64,000 bases of DNA from Caballeronia terrestris (lineage in GTDB: Bacteria > Pseudomonadota > Gammaproteobacteria > Burkholderiales > Burkholderiaceae): NCBI RefSeq assembly GCF_001544515.1, contig NZ_FCOL02000027.1, forward strand, positions 21,870 to 85,869. Direction: 5' to 3'. The position numbers and the translations under genes were made by a program. Under the pieces are notes generated by a model. It was not told the DNA's origin. It ran no database searches and worked only from the letters and a program-made list of their open reading frames with translations. Shown piece by piece: positions 8,989-17,262 of this stretch (its first letter is position 1; the number at the start of each line of letters is the position of its first letter).

Positions 8989-9606
8989 TCAACCGGCCGT
9001 GCGCGCGTTGTGCTCGGTCAGGAACTTGATGAGGCCATCGACGCCACCGGACGAGAGCTGACCCGCGAACTGTTGCTGATAGACCTGGATGAGCCAGGCG
9101 CCCATCATGTCGATGTCGTAGATTTTCCAGCCCTGCGCCGACTTGCTGAGGCGATAGCGCACGGGGTTGTCGCCGCCGGTCGAGATTACATGCGACTCGA
9201 CGACGACGTCCTTTGTGCTCGCATCGACCTTCGGGCTGTCGAAGACGAACTTGACGTCCTGGTCGCGCAATTGCAGCAGCGACGAAGCGTAAGTGCGCAC
9301 GAAGAGCTTCTGGAACTGCTCGTAGAGCTGCTTCTGCTGCTCGGGCGTCGCCGTGGCCCACGCCTTGCCGACCGCGATGCGCGTCATGCGCTCGAAGTCG
9401 GTGGCGGGCACGAAGCGCGTCTCGACGAGCTGCGTGATCTTCGACATGTCGCCGCCGCGCGCTTGCGGGTCGGCCTTCATCGCGGCGACGGTGCCTTCGA
9501 CGGCGTTTTTCACCACCGCATCGGGGCTCGCCTGGGCGAAGGCGTTGCCCGAAACGAACAACGCGGCGACGAGGAAGGTGAAGCAAAGGGACAAATAGCG
9601 TTTCAT
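8989..9606 (-). CDS. hpnM: Hopanoid-associated MlaC-like periplasmic protein HpnM
   Basis: A 205-residue secreted protein of the MlaC/Ttg2D family, the periplasmic lipid carriers of ABC transport systems; the HpnM branch is found with hopanoid genes. The signal peptide is MKRYLSLCFTFLVAALFVSG ending near NAFAQA. The body has the family pattern VKNAVEGTVAAMK, FERMTRIAVGKAW and WKIYDIDMMGAWLIQVY. The start at 9606 is chosen because the signal peptide begins there; the frame is open further upstream. It diverges from hpnN, and its end converges with the response regulator 15 bp away. Confidence 0.88.
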   Translation of the reverse strand: MKRYLSLCFTFLVAALFVSGNAFAQASPDAVVKNAVEGTVAAMKADPQARGGDMSKITQLVETRFVPATDFERMTRIAVGKAWATATPEQQKQLYEQFQKLFVRTYASSLLQLRDQDVKFVFDSPKVDASTKDVVVESHVISTGGDNPVRYRLSKSAQGWKIYDIDMMGAWLIQVYQQQFAGQLSSGGVDGLIKFLTEHNARTAG

Positions 9607-9833
9607 GGAACCCGTTCTCTGTATGGTATGGAAGCTGATCGCGCGGATTTGATGGGTTTTCAAACCGGCGGCAAGCCAGTATATCGACTCGCCGATGCGC
9701 TGACAGTTCAAGGAAGCGGCCGCGCCTTGGAGCACGGCCCCGGTATACTTGCGCGATCCCCGGCTGTGGACTTCCCCCGGTTTTGTCCTCTACAGCCCGC
9801 ACTCAAAACAGGACCTCGACGGTACTCGTCTTC

Positions 9834-12494
9834 ATGCTGACGTCCCACCTTACCCGCCTCGTCACCGTTGCCATCCGCCGGCCGGCGTGGATCATCGCCG
9901 TCTCGCTGCTGCTCGCCTTGCTGAGCTCGATCTACGTCGTCCATCACTTCAAGATCAGCACCGACGTGAGCCAGCTAATCGAGACGGAGCCGGAATGGGC
10001 TGCCCGAAGTCACGCGATGGACGAAGCCTTCCCGCAACGCGGCTCGACGCTTCTGGTCGTAGTCGAGGCGCAGGCGCCCGAATTCGCCGATGCCGCCGCG
10101 AGCGAACTCGCCGCCGCGCTCGCGAAGCACCCGGACCGGTTCAAATCGGTGACGCAGCCATCGGGCGGTGAATTCTTCGAGCATAACGGCCTGCTCTATC
10201 TTTCTTCCGACAAAGTCGCGCAAACCACGCAGCAACTCGTGCAGGCGCGCCCGCTGATCAACACGCTCGCCCACGATCCCACGCTCACCGGCCTTGCGCA
10301 GACGCTCAATACGAGCCTGAACCTGCCGCTGCAACTCGGGCAGGTGACGCTCGGGCAGATGTCGAAACTGCTGAATCAGAGCGCGAACGTGCTCGACCGC
10401 GTGCTCGCGAACGAGCCGGCGGCGTTCTCGTGGCGCAATCTCGCCGATCCGTCGCCGACGGGCGGCCCCGCGCGCGCGTTCGTCACGGTTCAGCCGGTGC
10501 TCGATTTCAACGCGCTCGAAGCCGGCGCCGGCGCCTCCGACGCCATCCGCGCGACCGCCAAAGAACTCGGCCTCGCGCAGAAATACGGCGCGGCCGTGCG
10601 GCTGACGGGCGCCCAGCCGCTCGCCGACGAGGAATTCGCCTCCGTCAAGGACGGCGCCGAGGTGAACGGCATCGCGACCTTCATCGTCGTGCTCGTGATC
10701 CTGTGGCTCGCGTTGCGCTCGGGGAAGATGATCCTCGCGGTGTTCATCACGCTGTTCGTCGGGCTCGCGATCACGGCCGCGCTCGGCCTGATGATGGTTC
10801 ACGCGCTGAACATGATTTCGGTCGCGTTCATGGTGCTGTTCGTCGGGCTGGGGGTCGATTTCGGGATTCAGTTCGGCGTCCGGTATCGCGAGGAGCGTCA
10901 CCGGCACCGGCGGCTCGACGTCGCGCTCGCCGAAACCGCGCGGCACGTCGCCGTGCCGCTCACGCTCGCCGCCGCCGCGACCGCCGCGAGCTTCTTCTCG
11001 TTCCTGCCGACCGCCTATCGCGGCGTGTCGGAACTGGGGCTGATCGCGGGCGTAGGCATGATCATCGCGTACGTGACGAACATGACGCTGCTGCCCGCGC
11101 TGCTGAAGGTGTTCGCGCCGCCCGGCGAGCCGAGCTCGCCCGGTTTTCCCGCGCTCGCACCCGTCGACGAATACCTCGATCGCAACCGCAAGCCCGTCCT
11201 GATCGGCACGCTGATCATCGTGATCGGCGCGCTGCCGCTGCTCCTGAACCTGCGTTTCGACTTCAATCCGCTGCATCTGAAGGACCCGCACACCGAGTCG
11301 ATGGCGACGTTGCTTGCGCTGAAAGACGCGCCGGAAGCGGCCATCAACAATGTGTCGGTGCTCGCGCCGTCGCTTGCCGACGCAGAACGCATCGAGGCGC
11401 GTTTGGCAAAGCTGCCCGAAGTCGGCCGCGTGACGACGCTCGCCTCGCTGATTCCCGCCGATCAGCCGAAGAAGCTCGAACTGATCGCCGCGGCCGCCGC
11501 GCAATTGCTGCCGGCGCTGAACCAGACGGTGGCTTCTCCCGTGACGGATGCGGTGAGGGTCGCGACTTTGAAACGCCTGTCGAACCAGCTCGCGCTCGCC
11601 GCCGACGAACACCCGGGCCCCGGCGACGCCGAAGCGAAGCATTTGTCGCAGACGCTCGCGAAGCTCGCCCAGGCCGATGCCGCCGCCCGCGACCGCGCCG
11701 AGGTCGCGATGGCCGAGCCGCTGCGCCTCGCACTCGCCCGTCTGCGCGCACTTTTACAGCCGTCGGAGATCACGCGCTCGACGCTGCCGCAATCGATGGT
11801 CGACAACTGGGTGACGCCCGATGGCAAGGCGCTCGTCGAGGTGTCGCCGAAGGTGCCGCCGGGCGTCGACCAGAACGACGACCGCCTGCTCGCCCGCTTC
11901 GCCGACGCTGTCCAGAAATCCGAGCCGGACGCGATCGGCGGACCGATCTCGATTCGCCATTCGGCCGAGACGATCATCAAGGCGTTCCAGCAGGCCGCGG
12001 CGCTTTCGCTGATCGCGATCGCGATCCTTTTGTGGATCACGCTGCGCCGTCTTGGCGACGTTTTAAGAACTTTGATACCTTTGCTCGTTTCCGCGATCGT
12101 CACGCTCGAGGTGTGTGTTGTGTTCGACATGCCTCTCAATTTCGCGAACATCATCGCGTTGCCGCTGATGCTGGGCGTCGGCGTGGCCTTCAAGATTTAT
12201 TTCGTGATGGCGTGGCGCTCGGGACAGACGCGGCTTTTGCAGTCGAGCCTCACGCACGCCGTGATGTTCAGCGCCGCGACGACGGCGACCGCTTTCGGCA
12301 GCCTGTGGTTTTCGCATCATCCGGGGACGTCGAGCATGGGGCGGCTGCTCGCGCTATCGCTCTTTTGCACGCTGATCGGCGCGGTCGTGTTCCAGCCGGT
12401 GCTGATGGGCAAGCCGCGCAAGGTGCAAGCGGCCGAGCGCGCGCGGCTGCGGGCGGCGCGGCGGCACGATAACTTAAGAGGAATTGAAGAATGA
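9834..12494 (+). CDS. hpnN: Hopanoid transporter HpnN (RND superfamily)
   Basis: An 886-residue RND-type inner-membrane transporter. In Rhodopseudomonas HpnN moves hopanoids to the outer membrane and is needed for normal cell division. The layout is the RND one: TM1 near residues 20-40 and a large periplasmic loop. TM2-6 follow around residues 270-420, with GLGVDFGIQFGVRYREE. A second loop precedes TM7-12 near the C-terminus. A start at 9834 (MLTSHLTRLVTVAIRRPAW) places TM1 correctly; no strong ribosome site is seen. The mlaA gene overlaps its end by 4 bp. Confidence 0.92.
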   Translation: MLTSHLTRLVTVAIRRPAWIIAVSLLLALLSSIYVVHHFKISTDVSQLIETEPEWAARSHAMDEAFPQRGSTLLVVVEAQAPEFADAAASELAAALAKHPDRFKSVTQPSGGEFFEHNGLLYLSSDKVAQTTQQLVQARPLINTLAHDPTLTGLAQTLNTSLNLPLQLGQVTLGQMSKLLNQSANVLDRVLANEPAAFSWRNLADPSPTGGPARAFVTVQPVLDFNALEAGAGASDAIRATAKELGLAQKYGAAVRLTGAQPLADEEFASVKDGAEVNGIATFIVVLVILWLALRSGKMILAVFITLFVGLAITAALGLMMVHALNMISVAFMVLFVGLGVDFGIQFGVRYREERHRHRRLDVALAETARHVAVPLTLAAAATAASFFSFLPTAYRGVSELGLIAGVGMIIAYVTNMTLLPALLKVFAPPGEPSSPGFPALAPVDEYLDRNRKPVLIGTLIIVIGALPLLLNLRFDFNPLHLKDPHTESMATLLALKDAPEAAINNVSVLAPSLADAERIEARLAKLPEVGRVTTLASLIPADQPKKLELIAAAAAQLLPALNQTVASPVTDAVRVATLKRLSNQLALAADEHPGPGDAEAKHLSQTLAKLAQADAAARDRAEVAMAEPLRLALARLRALLQPSEITRSTLPQSMVDNWVTPDGKALVEVSPKVPPGVDQNDDRLLARFADAVQKSEPDAIGGPISIRHSAETIIKAFQQAAALSLIAIAILLWITLRRLGDVLRTLIPLLVSAIVTLEVCVVFDMPLNFANIIALPLMLGVGVAFKIYFVMAWRSGQTRLLQSSLTHAVMFSAATTATAFGSLWFSHHPGTSSMGRLLALSLFCTLIGAVVFQPVLMGKPRKVQAAERARLRAARRHDNLRGIEE

Positions 12495-13396
12495 GAAGGG
12501 CTTTGGCCGCCGGACGTGTCCGGACGCTCGGGGTGAGTTTTGCCGTGGCAGGCGTGCTGGCGACCGCCGGCTGCGCGACCGGGCCGGATCGCCGGCCGGG
12601 CGATCCGCTGGAACCGATGAACCGCGCCATCTTCAAGTTCAACGACGGCCTCGACACCTATATCGCCCGGCCGGTCGCGCAGTTCTACGTCGACTGGACG
12701 CCGAGCCCGTTTCGCACGGCGGTCAGCAACTTCTTTTCGAACCTCGGCGACGTCGGCAATTTCGCGAACAATCTGGTGCAGTTGAAGATCACCGATGCCG
12801 CGCAGGATCTGGTGCGCTTCGCGTTCAATTCGACGTTCGGCATAGGCGGTTTGATCGATATCGCCTCGCAGGCCGGGCTGCCGAAGCACCACCAGGATTT
12901 CGGGCTGACGCTCGGGCATTACGGTGTGCCGTCGGGGCCGTATCTGGTGCTGCCGGTGTTCGGGCCGAGTTCCGTGCGTGACGCGACGAACTGGCTGGTG
13001 GCGTATCGGCTCGACCCGGTCAGCTACACCGATCCGGCCGTGCGCAATATTCTCTTCGGCGTGAATTTCGTGAGCTCGCGGGCGGATCTGCTCGGCGCGA
13101 CCGATATTCTGTCGCAGGCGGCGCTGGACAAATACGCGTTCGTGCGCGACGCGTACACGCAGCGGCGGCAGTATCTGCTCACGGGCGGCACCGGCGCGGC
13201 GCTGCCCGATTACGGCGACGAGCCCGATGCAGCTGCGCCCGACGGCGCGAGCGCGACGCCGCCGGGCGGCGCGGGCGGCGGCAGCAAGGAGCAGGGTTTG
13301 CCGACTTATGATGATCCTGCGTCTTCATCCGGTTCGAGCGGCGGCAAGGACGTGCCGAAGTATGAAGATCCCGGTGCGGCGCCGGCTAGCAAGTAG
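12491..13396 (+). CDS. mlaA: MlaA/VacJ family outer-membrane lipoprotein
   Basis: A 301-residue lipoprotein with the lipobox LATAGC (Cys28) and the VacJ domain DPLEPMNRAIFKFNDGLD, DVGNFANNLVQLK and FGIGGLIDIASQAGLPKH. MlaA removes or transfers outer-leaflet phospholipids to MlaC-type carriers. The last 70 residues are a Gly/Ser/Pro/Asp-rich tail with a repeated short motif (LPTYDDPASSS and VPKYEDPGAAP), longer than in enterobacterial MlaA. It overlaps hpnN by ATGA, so with hpnM it makes a lipid-transport module dedicated to or co-opted by hopanoids. Confidence 0.93.
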   Translation: MRRALAAGRVRTLGVSFAVAGVLATAGCATGPDRRPGDPLEPMNRAIFKFNDGLDTYIARPVAQFYVDWTPSPFRTAVSNFFSNLGDVGNFANNLVQLKITDAAQDLVRFAFNSTFGIGGLIDIASQAGLPKHHQDFGLTLGHYGVPSGPYLVLPVFGPSSVRDATNWLVAYRLDPVSYTDPAVRNILFGVNFVSSRADLLGATDILSQAALDKYAFVRDAYTQRRQYLLTGGTGAALPDYGDEPDAAAPDGASATPPGGAGGGSKEQGLPTYDDPASSSGSSGGKDVPKYEDPGAAPASK

Positions 13397-13417
13397 GCGG
13401 CTGTCCCTTTCAAGATT

Positions 13418-13453
13418 AAAAAGCCCGACCGGCCTGCGCCAGTCGGGCTTTTT
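13418..13453 (+). terminator. Rho-independent terminator after mlaA
   Basis: AAAAAGCCCGAC (13418-13429) pairs with GTCGGGCTTTTT (13442-13453) around a 12-nt loop. It is 21 bp after the mlaA stop and has A- and T-tracts on both sides, so it can also serve the convergent thioesterase gene. Confidence 0.9.
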
Positions 13454-13471
13454 GTCGCGCCACGCGGTGTA

Positions 13472-13930
13472 TCAGTGCATCAATTCTTCTAACCGCGCTT
13501 CGTCTTCCGAAGCCGTCGGCGCCTCGACCTTGCCGCGCCGATACGCTTCGAAAAGCTCGTCGGCGTAGCGAATCTGCGTGCGGCCGTGCAGTGCGGGCTC
13601 GCCGTTCTCGTCGAGATTCACAAACACCATCTTCTCGACCGTGAGAATGCTCTTACGCGTGATCTTATTGCGCACTTCCGCGCGCAGCGTTAGCGACGTG
13701 CGGCCGAAATGCGTCGCCGTCATGCCGAGTTCGATCACGTCGCCCTGACGCGCCGAACTGACGAAGTTGATCTCCGACATGAACTTCGTCACGACGCGCT
13801 GATTGTCCAACTGGCTGATCGCGTAGATGGCGGCTTCTTCGTCGATCCAGCGCAGCAAACTGCCGCCAAACAGCGTGCCGTTGGGGTTCAGGTCTTCGGG
13901 CTTGACCCATTTGCGGGTGTGAAAATTCAT
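13472..13930 (-). CDS. Acyl-CoA thioesterase (hotdog fold, YciA-like)
   Basis: A 152-residue single-hotdog protein starting MNFHTRKWVKPEDLNPNGTL. The catalytic-type stretch GTLFGGSLLRWIDEEAA carries the Asp and Gly residues of the YciA/BACH acyl-CoA hydrolases. The frame is open upstream to 14056, but the family N-terminus begins at 13930. It is a monocistronic gene between two terminator/promoter regions. Its physiological acyl-CoA cannot be read from the sequence. Confidence 0.85.
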   Translation of the reverse strand: MNFHTRKWVKPEDLNPNGTLFGGSLLRWIDEEAAIYAISQLDNQRVVTKFMSEINFVSSARQGDVIELGMTATHFGRTSLTLRAEVRNKITRKSILTVEKMVFVNLDENGEPALHGRTQIRYADELFEAYRRGKVEAPTASEDEARLEELMH

Positions 13931-13980
13931 TTCGATACCTCTCTCTGCCGGTGGACGCGCGTTTTTCGGCGCGCATCTCG

Positions 13981-14022
13981 AATAAGGGTTTTCCCTTATT
14001 ATACAGACATAGGGGTTAACCC
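13981..14022. promoter_or_regulatory. Two palindromes upstream of the thioesterase gene
   Basis: AATAAGGG-TTTT-CCCTTATT (13981-14000) is a perfect 8-bp stem, and GGGTTAACCC (14013-14022) is a perfect 10-bp palindrome. Between them, on the minus strand, is TATAAT (13998-14003), a consensus -10 element for the thioesterase gene. The palindromes bracket this element and could be operators. Confidence 0.45.
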
Positions 14023-14170
14023 GCAGAAAGCAAGTTCTCCCCTCGCCTAAGGGCAAATCCGGACATTACGTTTGCTCATATCCGTGTTGAGAAATCATCG
14101 ATTCAGCCTGCGTCGCGCGTTCTCGCACAATCGGTTCGTCGTTCACTTTTAAACGAAACCGGAACTCGCG

Positions 14171-14684
14171 ATGCAAGCAAATCTCTTTATCGGCGAGGGC
14201 TTCGAGGGCCCTGGCGTCAACCTCGCTCACATCAACGTGCTCGTCGGCCCGCGCAGCGGCCCGGCGGGTCAGGCGTTCGCCACCGCGCTCGCGACGCCAA
14301 CGGCGGGACATGCTCCGTTCGTCGTGATCGCGCGGCCCGGCGTGCCCGCCAAAACCGCTCACTTTGTATGTGAATAAAGCGCAAATCGAAGGCGAATTCC
14401 ACGGCAACGCCACTTGGGGCGCGTCGCAGGCGGGGATTGCGAAGGCGGTTGTCGAGTCGCTCGAGGATGGCACGCTGCCGCCGGAAGCTGAGAACGAGTG
14501 GGTGGTCGTCTCGGCGAACTGGGTCAATCCCAAGACCGACGACCTCGACACCGTCTACCGGAACAACTATCGCGCGGCGAAACACGCCATTCAGGCCGCG
14601 ATGCTCGGCTTGCCCGGCAAGGAAGAGGTATTCGCCGCCTCGCGAGACGTCTCGAACCCCTTCTACACGCCGAATCAGCGCTAA
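14171..14684 (+). pseudogene. Formaldehyde-activating enzyme (Fae) homologue, frameshifted
   Basis: Two halves in different frames together make one Fae-like protein of about 170 residues. The first half (14171-14353) holds GVNLAHINVLVGPRSGP, with the His of the Fae active site. The second (14355-14684) continues as PLTLYVNKAQIEGEFHGNAT and runs to SNPFYTPNQR. The break is one extra A in AAAA at 14351-14354: removing it restores VPAKPLTLYVNK as in intact homologues. Fae condenses formaldehyde with tetrahydromethanopterin; paralogues such as this may have another role. It heads a catabolic run with an aldo/keto reductase, aldehyde dehydrogenase and permease. A sequencing error is the main alternative to a real mutation. 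Confidence 0.8.
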
Positions 14685-14726
14685 ATCACAACGCGCCGGA
14701 CCGCGCGTCCGGCCAGGAGATCGACA

Positions 14727-15764
14727 ATGGAATACGTTCGCCTCGGCCAATCCGGCCTGAAGGTGTCGCGCTTGTGCCTGGGCACGATGAACATGGGGAC
14801 GCCGCAATGGAAACCCTGGATCTTCGATGAACGGCAAAGCGAACCGATCGTGCGCCACGCGCTGGAAGCGGGCGTCAACTTCATCGACCTCGCGGATTTC
14901 TATTCGACGGGTGTCGGGGAGGAAGTCGTCGGCCGGATTCTCGGGAGGCTCGCGCGCCGCGAGGAAATCGTCGTCACGACGAAGGTCGGCTACGACATGG
15001 GCGCGTATCAGAACGCAGGCGGCCATTCGCGCAAGCACATCATGGACGGCATCGACGGGTCGCTGATGCGGCTCGGCATGGATTACGTCGATATCTACAT
15101 GCTGCATTACTTCGACGTGAACACGCCGGTCGAGGAAACCATGGGCGCGCTCGACGACGTCGTGCGTTCGGGCAAGGCGCGCTACATCGGCGTCTCGACG
15201 ATGTACACGTGGCAATTGGCGAAGATCATGCAGGCGTGCGAGCGCCACGGCTGGCACAGGCCGATCAACATGCAGTTGCAGTTGAACCTCGCCTATCGCG
15301 AGGAAGAGCGCGAAATGATGCCGTATTGCGCCGACCAGGGGCTCGGGGTTTCCGTGTTCAGTCCGCTGGCGCGCGGTCTTCTCACCTGCGACGCGGCATC
15401 CGCACGCAATCAAACCGACTTCTTCACTGCGCAGATGTACGGCGATCCGGCTTCGCGGCAGATCGCGGCATCGGTCGCTCGGGTCGCCGCGCGGCGCAAT
15501 GTGAGCGCGGCGCAGATCGCACAGGCGTGGGTGCTGCAGAAGAGCGGCGTGGCGAGCATGCTCGTCGGCGCGGATTCGCCGGCGCAGTTCGACAGCGCGC
15601 TGGCCGCGCTCGACACGCCACTCGACGCCGACGAACTCCACGAACTCGAGCGCAACTACACGCCCTGCGATCTCATCAACGACTACACGGCAGGCCGCCG
15701 GATCGCGCGCGAACCGCGCCCGACGCGCGGCGCGTTCTGCGACGCACTGGAGCAGGCGGCATGA
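14727..15764 (+). CDS. Aldo/keto reductase
   Basis: A 345-residue NADPH-dependent (beta/alpha)8 oxidoreductase. It starts MEYVRLGQSGLKVSRLCLGT after AGGAG. Tetrad residues are visible as FIDLADFYS (Asp and Tyr), VVTTKVGYD (Lys) and YMLHYFD (His). A C-terminal cofactor region is present (KSGVASMLVGADSPAQ). It follows the fae homologue by 42 bp and overlaps the aldehyde dehydrogenase start by ATGA, indicating one operon. The substrate is unknown; the neighbours suggest an aldehyde- or sugar-derived carbonyl compound. Confidence 0.88.
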   Translation: MEYVRLGQSGLKVSRLCLGTMNMGTPQWKPWIFDERQSEPIVRHALEAGVNFIDLADFYSTGVGEEVVGRILGRLARREEIVVTTKVGYDMGAYQNAGGHSRKHIMDGIDGSLMRLGMDYVDIYMLHYFDVNTPVEETMGALDDVVRSGKARYIGVSTMYTWQLAKIMQACERHGWHRPINMQLQLNLAYREEEREMMPYCADQGLGVSVFSPLARGLLTCDAASARNQTDFFTAQMYGDPASRQIAASVARVAARRNVSAAQIAQAWVLQKSGVASMLVGADSPAQFDSALAALDTPLDADELHELERNYTPCDLINDYTAGRRIAREPRPTRGAFCDALEQAA

Positions 15765-17197
15765 GCTTCTTGCGCAACGGTTATTACATCGACGGCGTCT
15801 GGCACGCGGGCAAAGGGACCTATCCGGTCCGCAATCCGGCGACGGGGGAAGTCATCACGGAGGTCGCGAAGGCCGGCGCGCGTGAAACACAGCGCGCCAT
15901 CGACGCCGCCGAACTCGCCTTCCCCGTTTGGCGTGCATTGACGGCGAAGGAACGCAGCGCGCGTGTGAAGCGCTGGGGCGAACTGATGCTCGCCCACCGC
16001 GACGCCCTCGCCGAACTACTCACGCGCGAGCAGGGCAAGCCGCTTGCCGAAGCCAAAGGCGAAGTCGCGTATGCGGCGAGCTTCCTCGAATGGTTTGCTG
16101 AGGAAGCCAAACGCAGCTACGGCGACGTGATTCCGAACCCGAAACCCGATTCAAAGATCGTGGTGACGCGCGAACCGGTAGGCGTCGTTGCCGCGATCAC
16201 GCCGTGGAACTTCCCGCTTGCGATGATCACGCGCAAGGCCGGCCCCGCGCTCGCGGCCGGTTGCACGATGGTGCTGAAGCCATCGGAGGAAACGCCGCTT
16301 TCCGCGTTCGCGCTCGCCGTGCTTGCGGAAGAGGCCGGTATTCCGCCGGGCGTGTTCAACATAGTGTCGGGCGATGCCGTCGCGATCGGCGAGACGCTCA
16401 CGTCGTCGCCGGTTGTGCGCAAACTGTCGTTCACCGGCTCGACGCGCGTCGGGAAGCTGCTTGCCGCGCAATCGGCTGCGACGCTCAAGAAGCTCTCGCT
16501 TGAACTCGGCGGCAACGCGCCGTTCATTGTCTTCGACGACGCCGATCTCGAAGCCGCCGTCCAGGGCGCGATGGCCTCGAAATTCCGCAACACCGGACAG
16601 ACCTGCGTGTGCGTGAACCGCTTCTATGTACAGAACGGCATCTACGACGCGTTCACGCGGCGCCTGGCGGAAGCCGTCGGCAAACTGCGCGTCGGCGATG
16701 CGTTGAAGTTCGAGGTCGACCAGGGACCGCTGATCAACGAAGCCGCGCTGAACAAGGTGCAACGTCACGTCGACGACGCGTTGGGGCACGGTGCGACGGT
16801 GCTGACAGGCGGACGGCCGCATCTGCTTGGTGGGACGTTCTACGAGCCGACGGTATTAACCGACGCGAGCGAGGACATGCTCGTCGCGCAGGAAGAGACT
16901 TTCGGCCCGGTCGCCGCGTGCTTTCGGTTCGTCACGGAAGCGGAGGCAATTTACCGCGCCAACGACACGCCGTTTGGCCTCTCCGCGTACTTCTACACGC
17001 GCGATCTGGGCCGCGCGTGGCGCGTCGCGGATGCGCTCGAAACCGGCATGGTCGGTATCAACGAAGGAATCATTTCGACGGAGGTCGCGCCGTTCGGCGG
17101 GGTCAAGCAATCGGGACTGGGCCGCGAAGGCTCGAAGTACGGGCTCGATGAATACGTCGAACTGAAATACATGATGATGAGCGGCCTCGGCCGTTGA
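15761..17197 (+). CDS. NAD(P)-dependent aldehyde dehydrogenase (GabD-like)
   Basis: A 478-residue aldehyde dehydrogenase. The start at 15761 (MSFLRNGYYIDGVW) overlaps the preceding stop; the same frame is open for 550 bp upstream but that part is the shadow of the reductase gene. Family motifs are ITPWNFPLAMITRK, FTGSTRVGK, the catalytic Glu in LELGGNAPF and the catalytic Cys in NTGQTCVCVNR. It is closest in pattern to succinate- or glutarate-semialdehyde dehydrogenases. The operon position after a reductase suggests sequential processing of a catabolic aldehyde. Confidence 0.9.
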   Translation: MSFLRNGYYIDGVWHAGKGTYPVRNPATGEVITEVAKAGARETQRAIDAAELAFPVWRALTAKERSARVKRWGELMLAHRDALAELLTREQGKPLAEAKGEVAYAASFLEWFAEEAKRSYGDVIPNPKPDSKIVVTREPVGVVAAITPWNFPLAMITRKAGPALAAGCTMVLKPSEETPLSAFALAVLAEEAGIPPGVFNIVSGDAVAIGETLTSSPVVRKLSFTGSTRVGKLLAAQSAATLKKLSLELGGNAPFIVFDDADLEAAVQGAMASKFRNTGQTCVCVNRFYVQNGIYDAFTRRLAEAVGKLRVGDALKFEVDQGPLINEAALNKVQRHVDDALGHGATVLTGGRPHLLGGTFYEPTVLTDASEDMLVAQEETFGPVAACFRFVTEAEAIYRANDTPFGLSAYFYTRDLGRAWRVADALETGMVGINEGIISTEVAPFGGVKQSGLGREGSKYGLDEYVELKYMMMSGLGR

Positions 17198-17262
17198 TTT
17201 GCCCGCCGAGGACGCTGCGCGGCGCGTGGCGTCCTTGGCGATCTAAAAAAAATGAGACGCCG

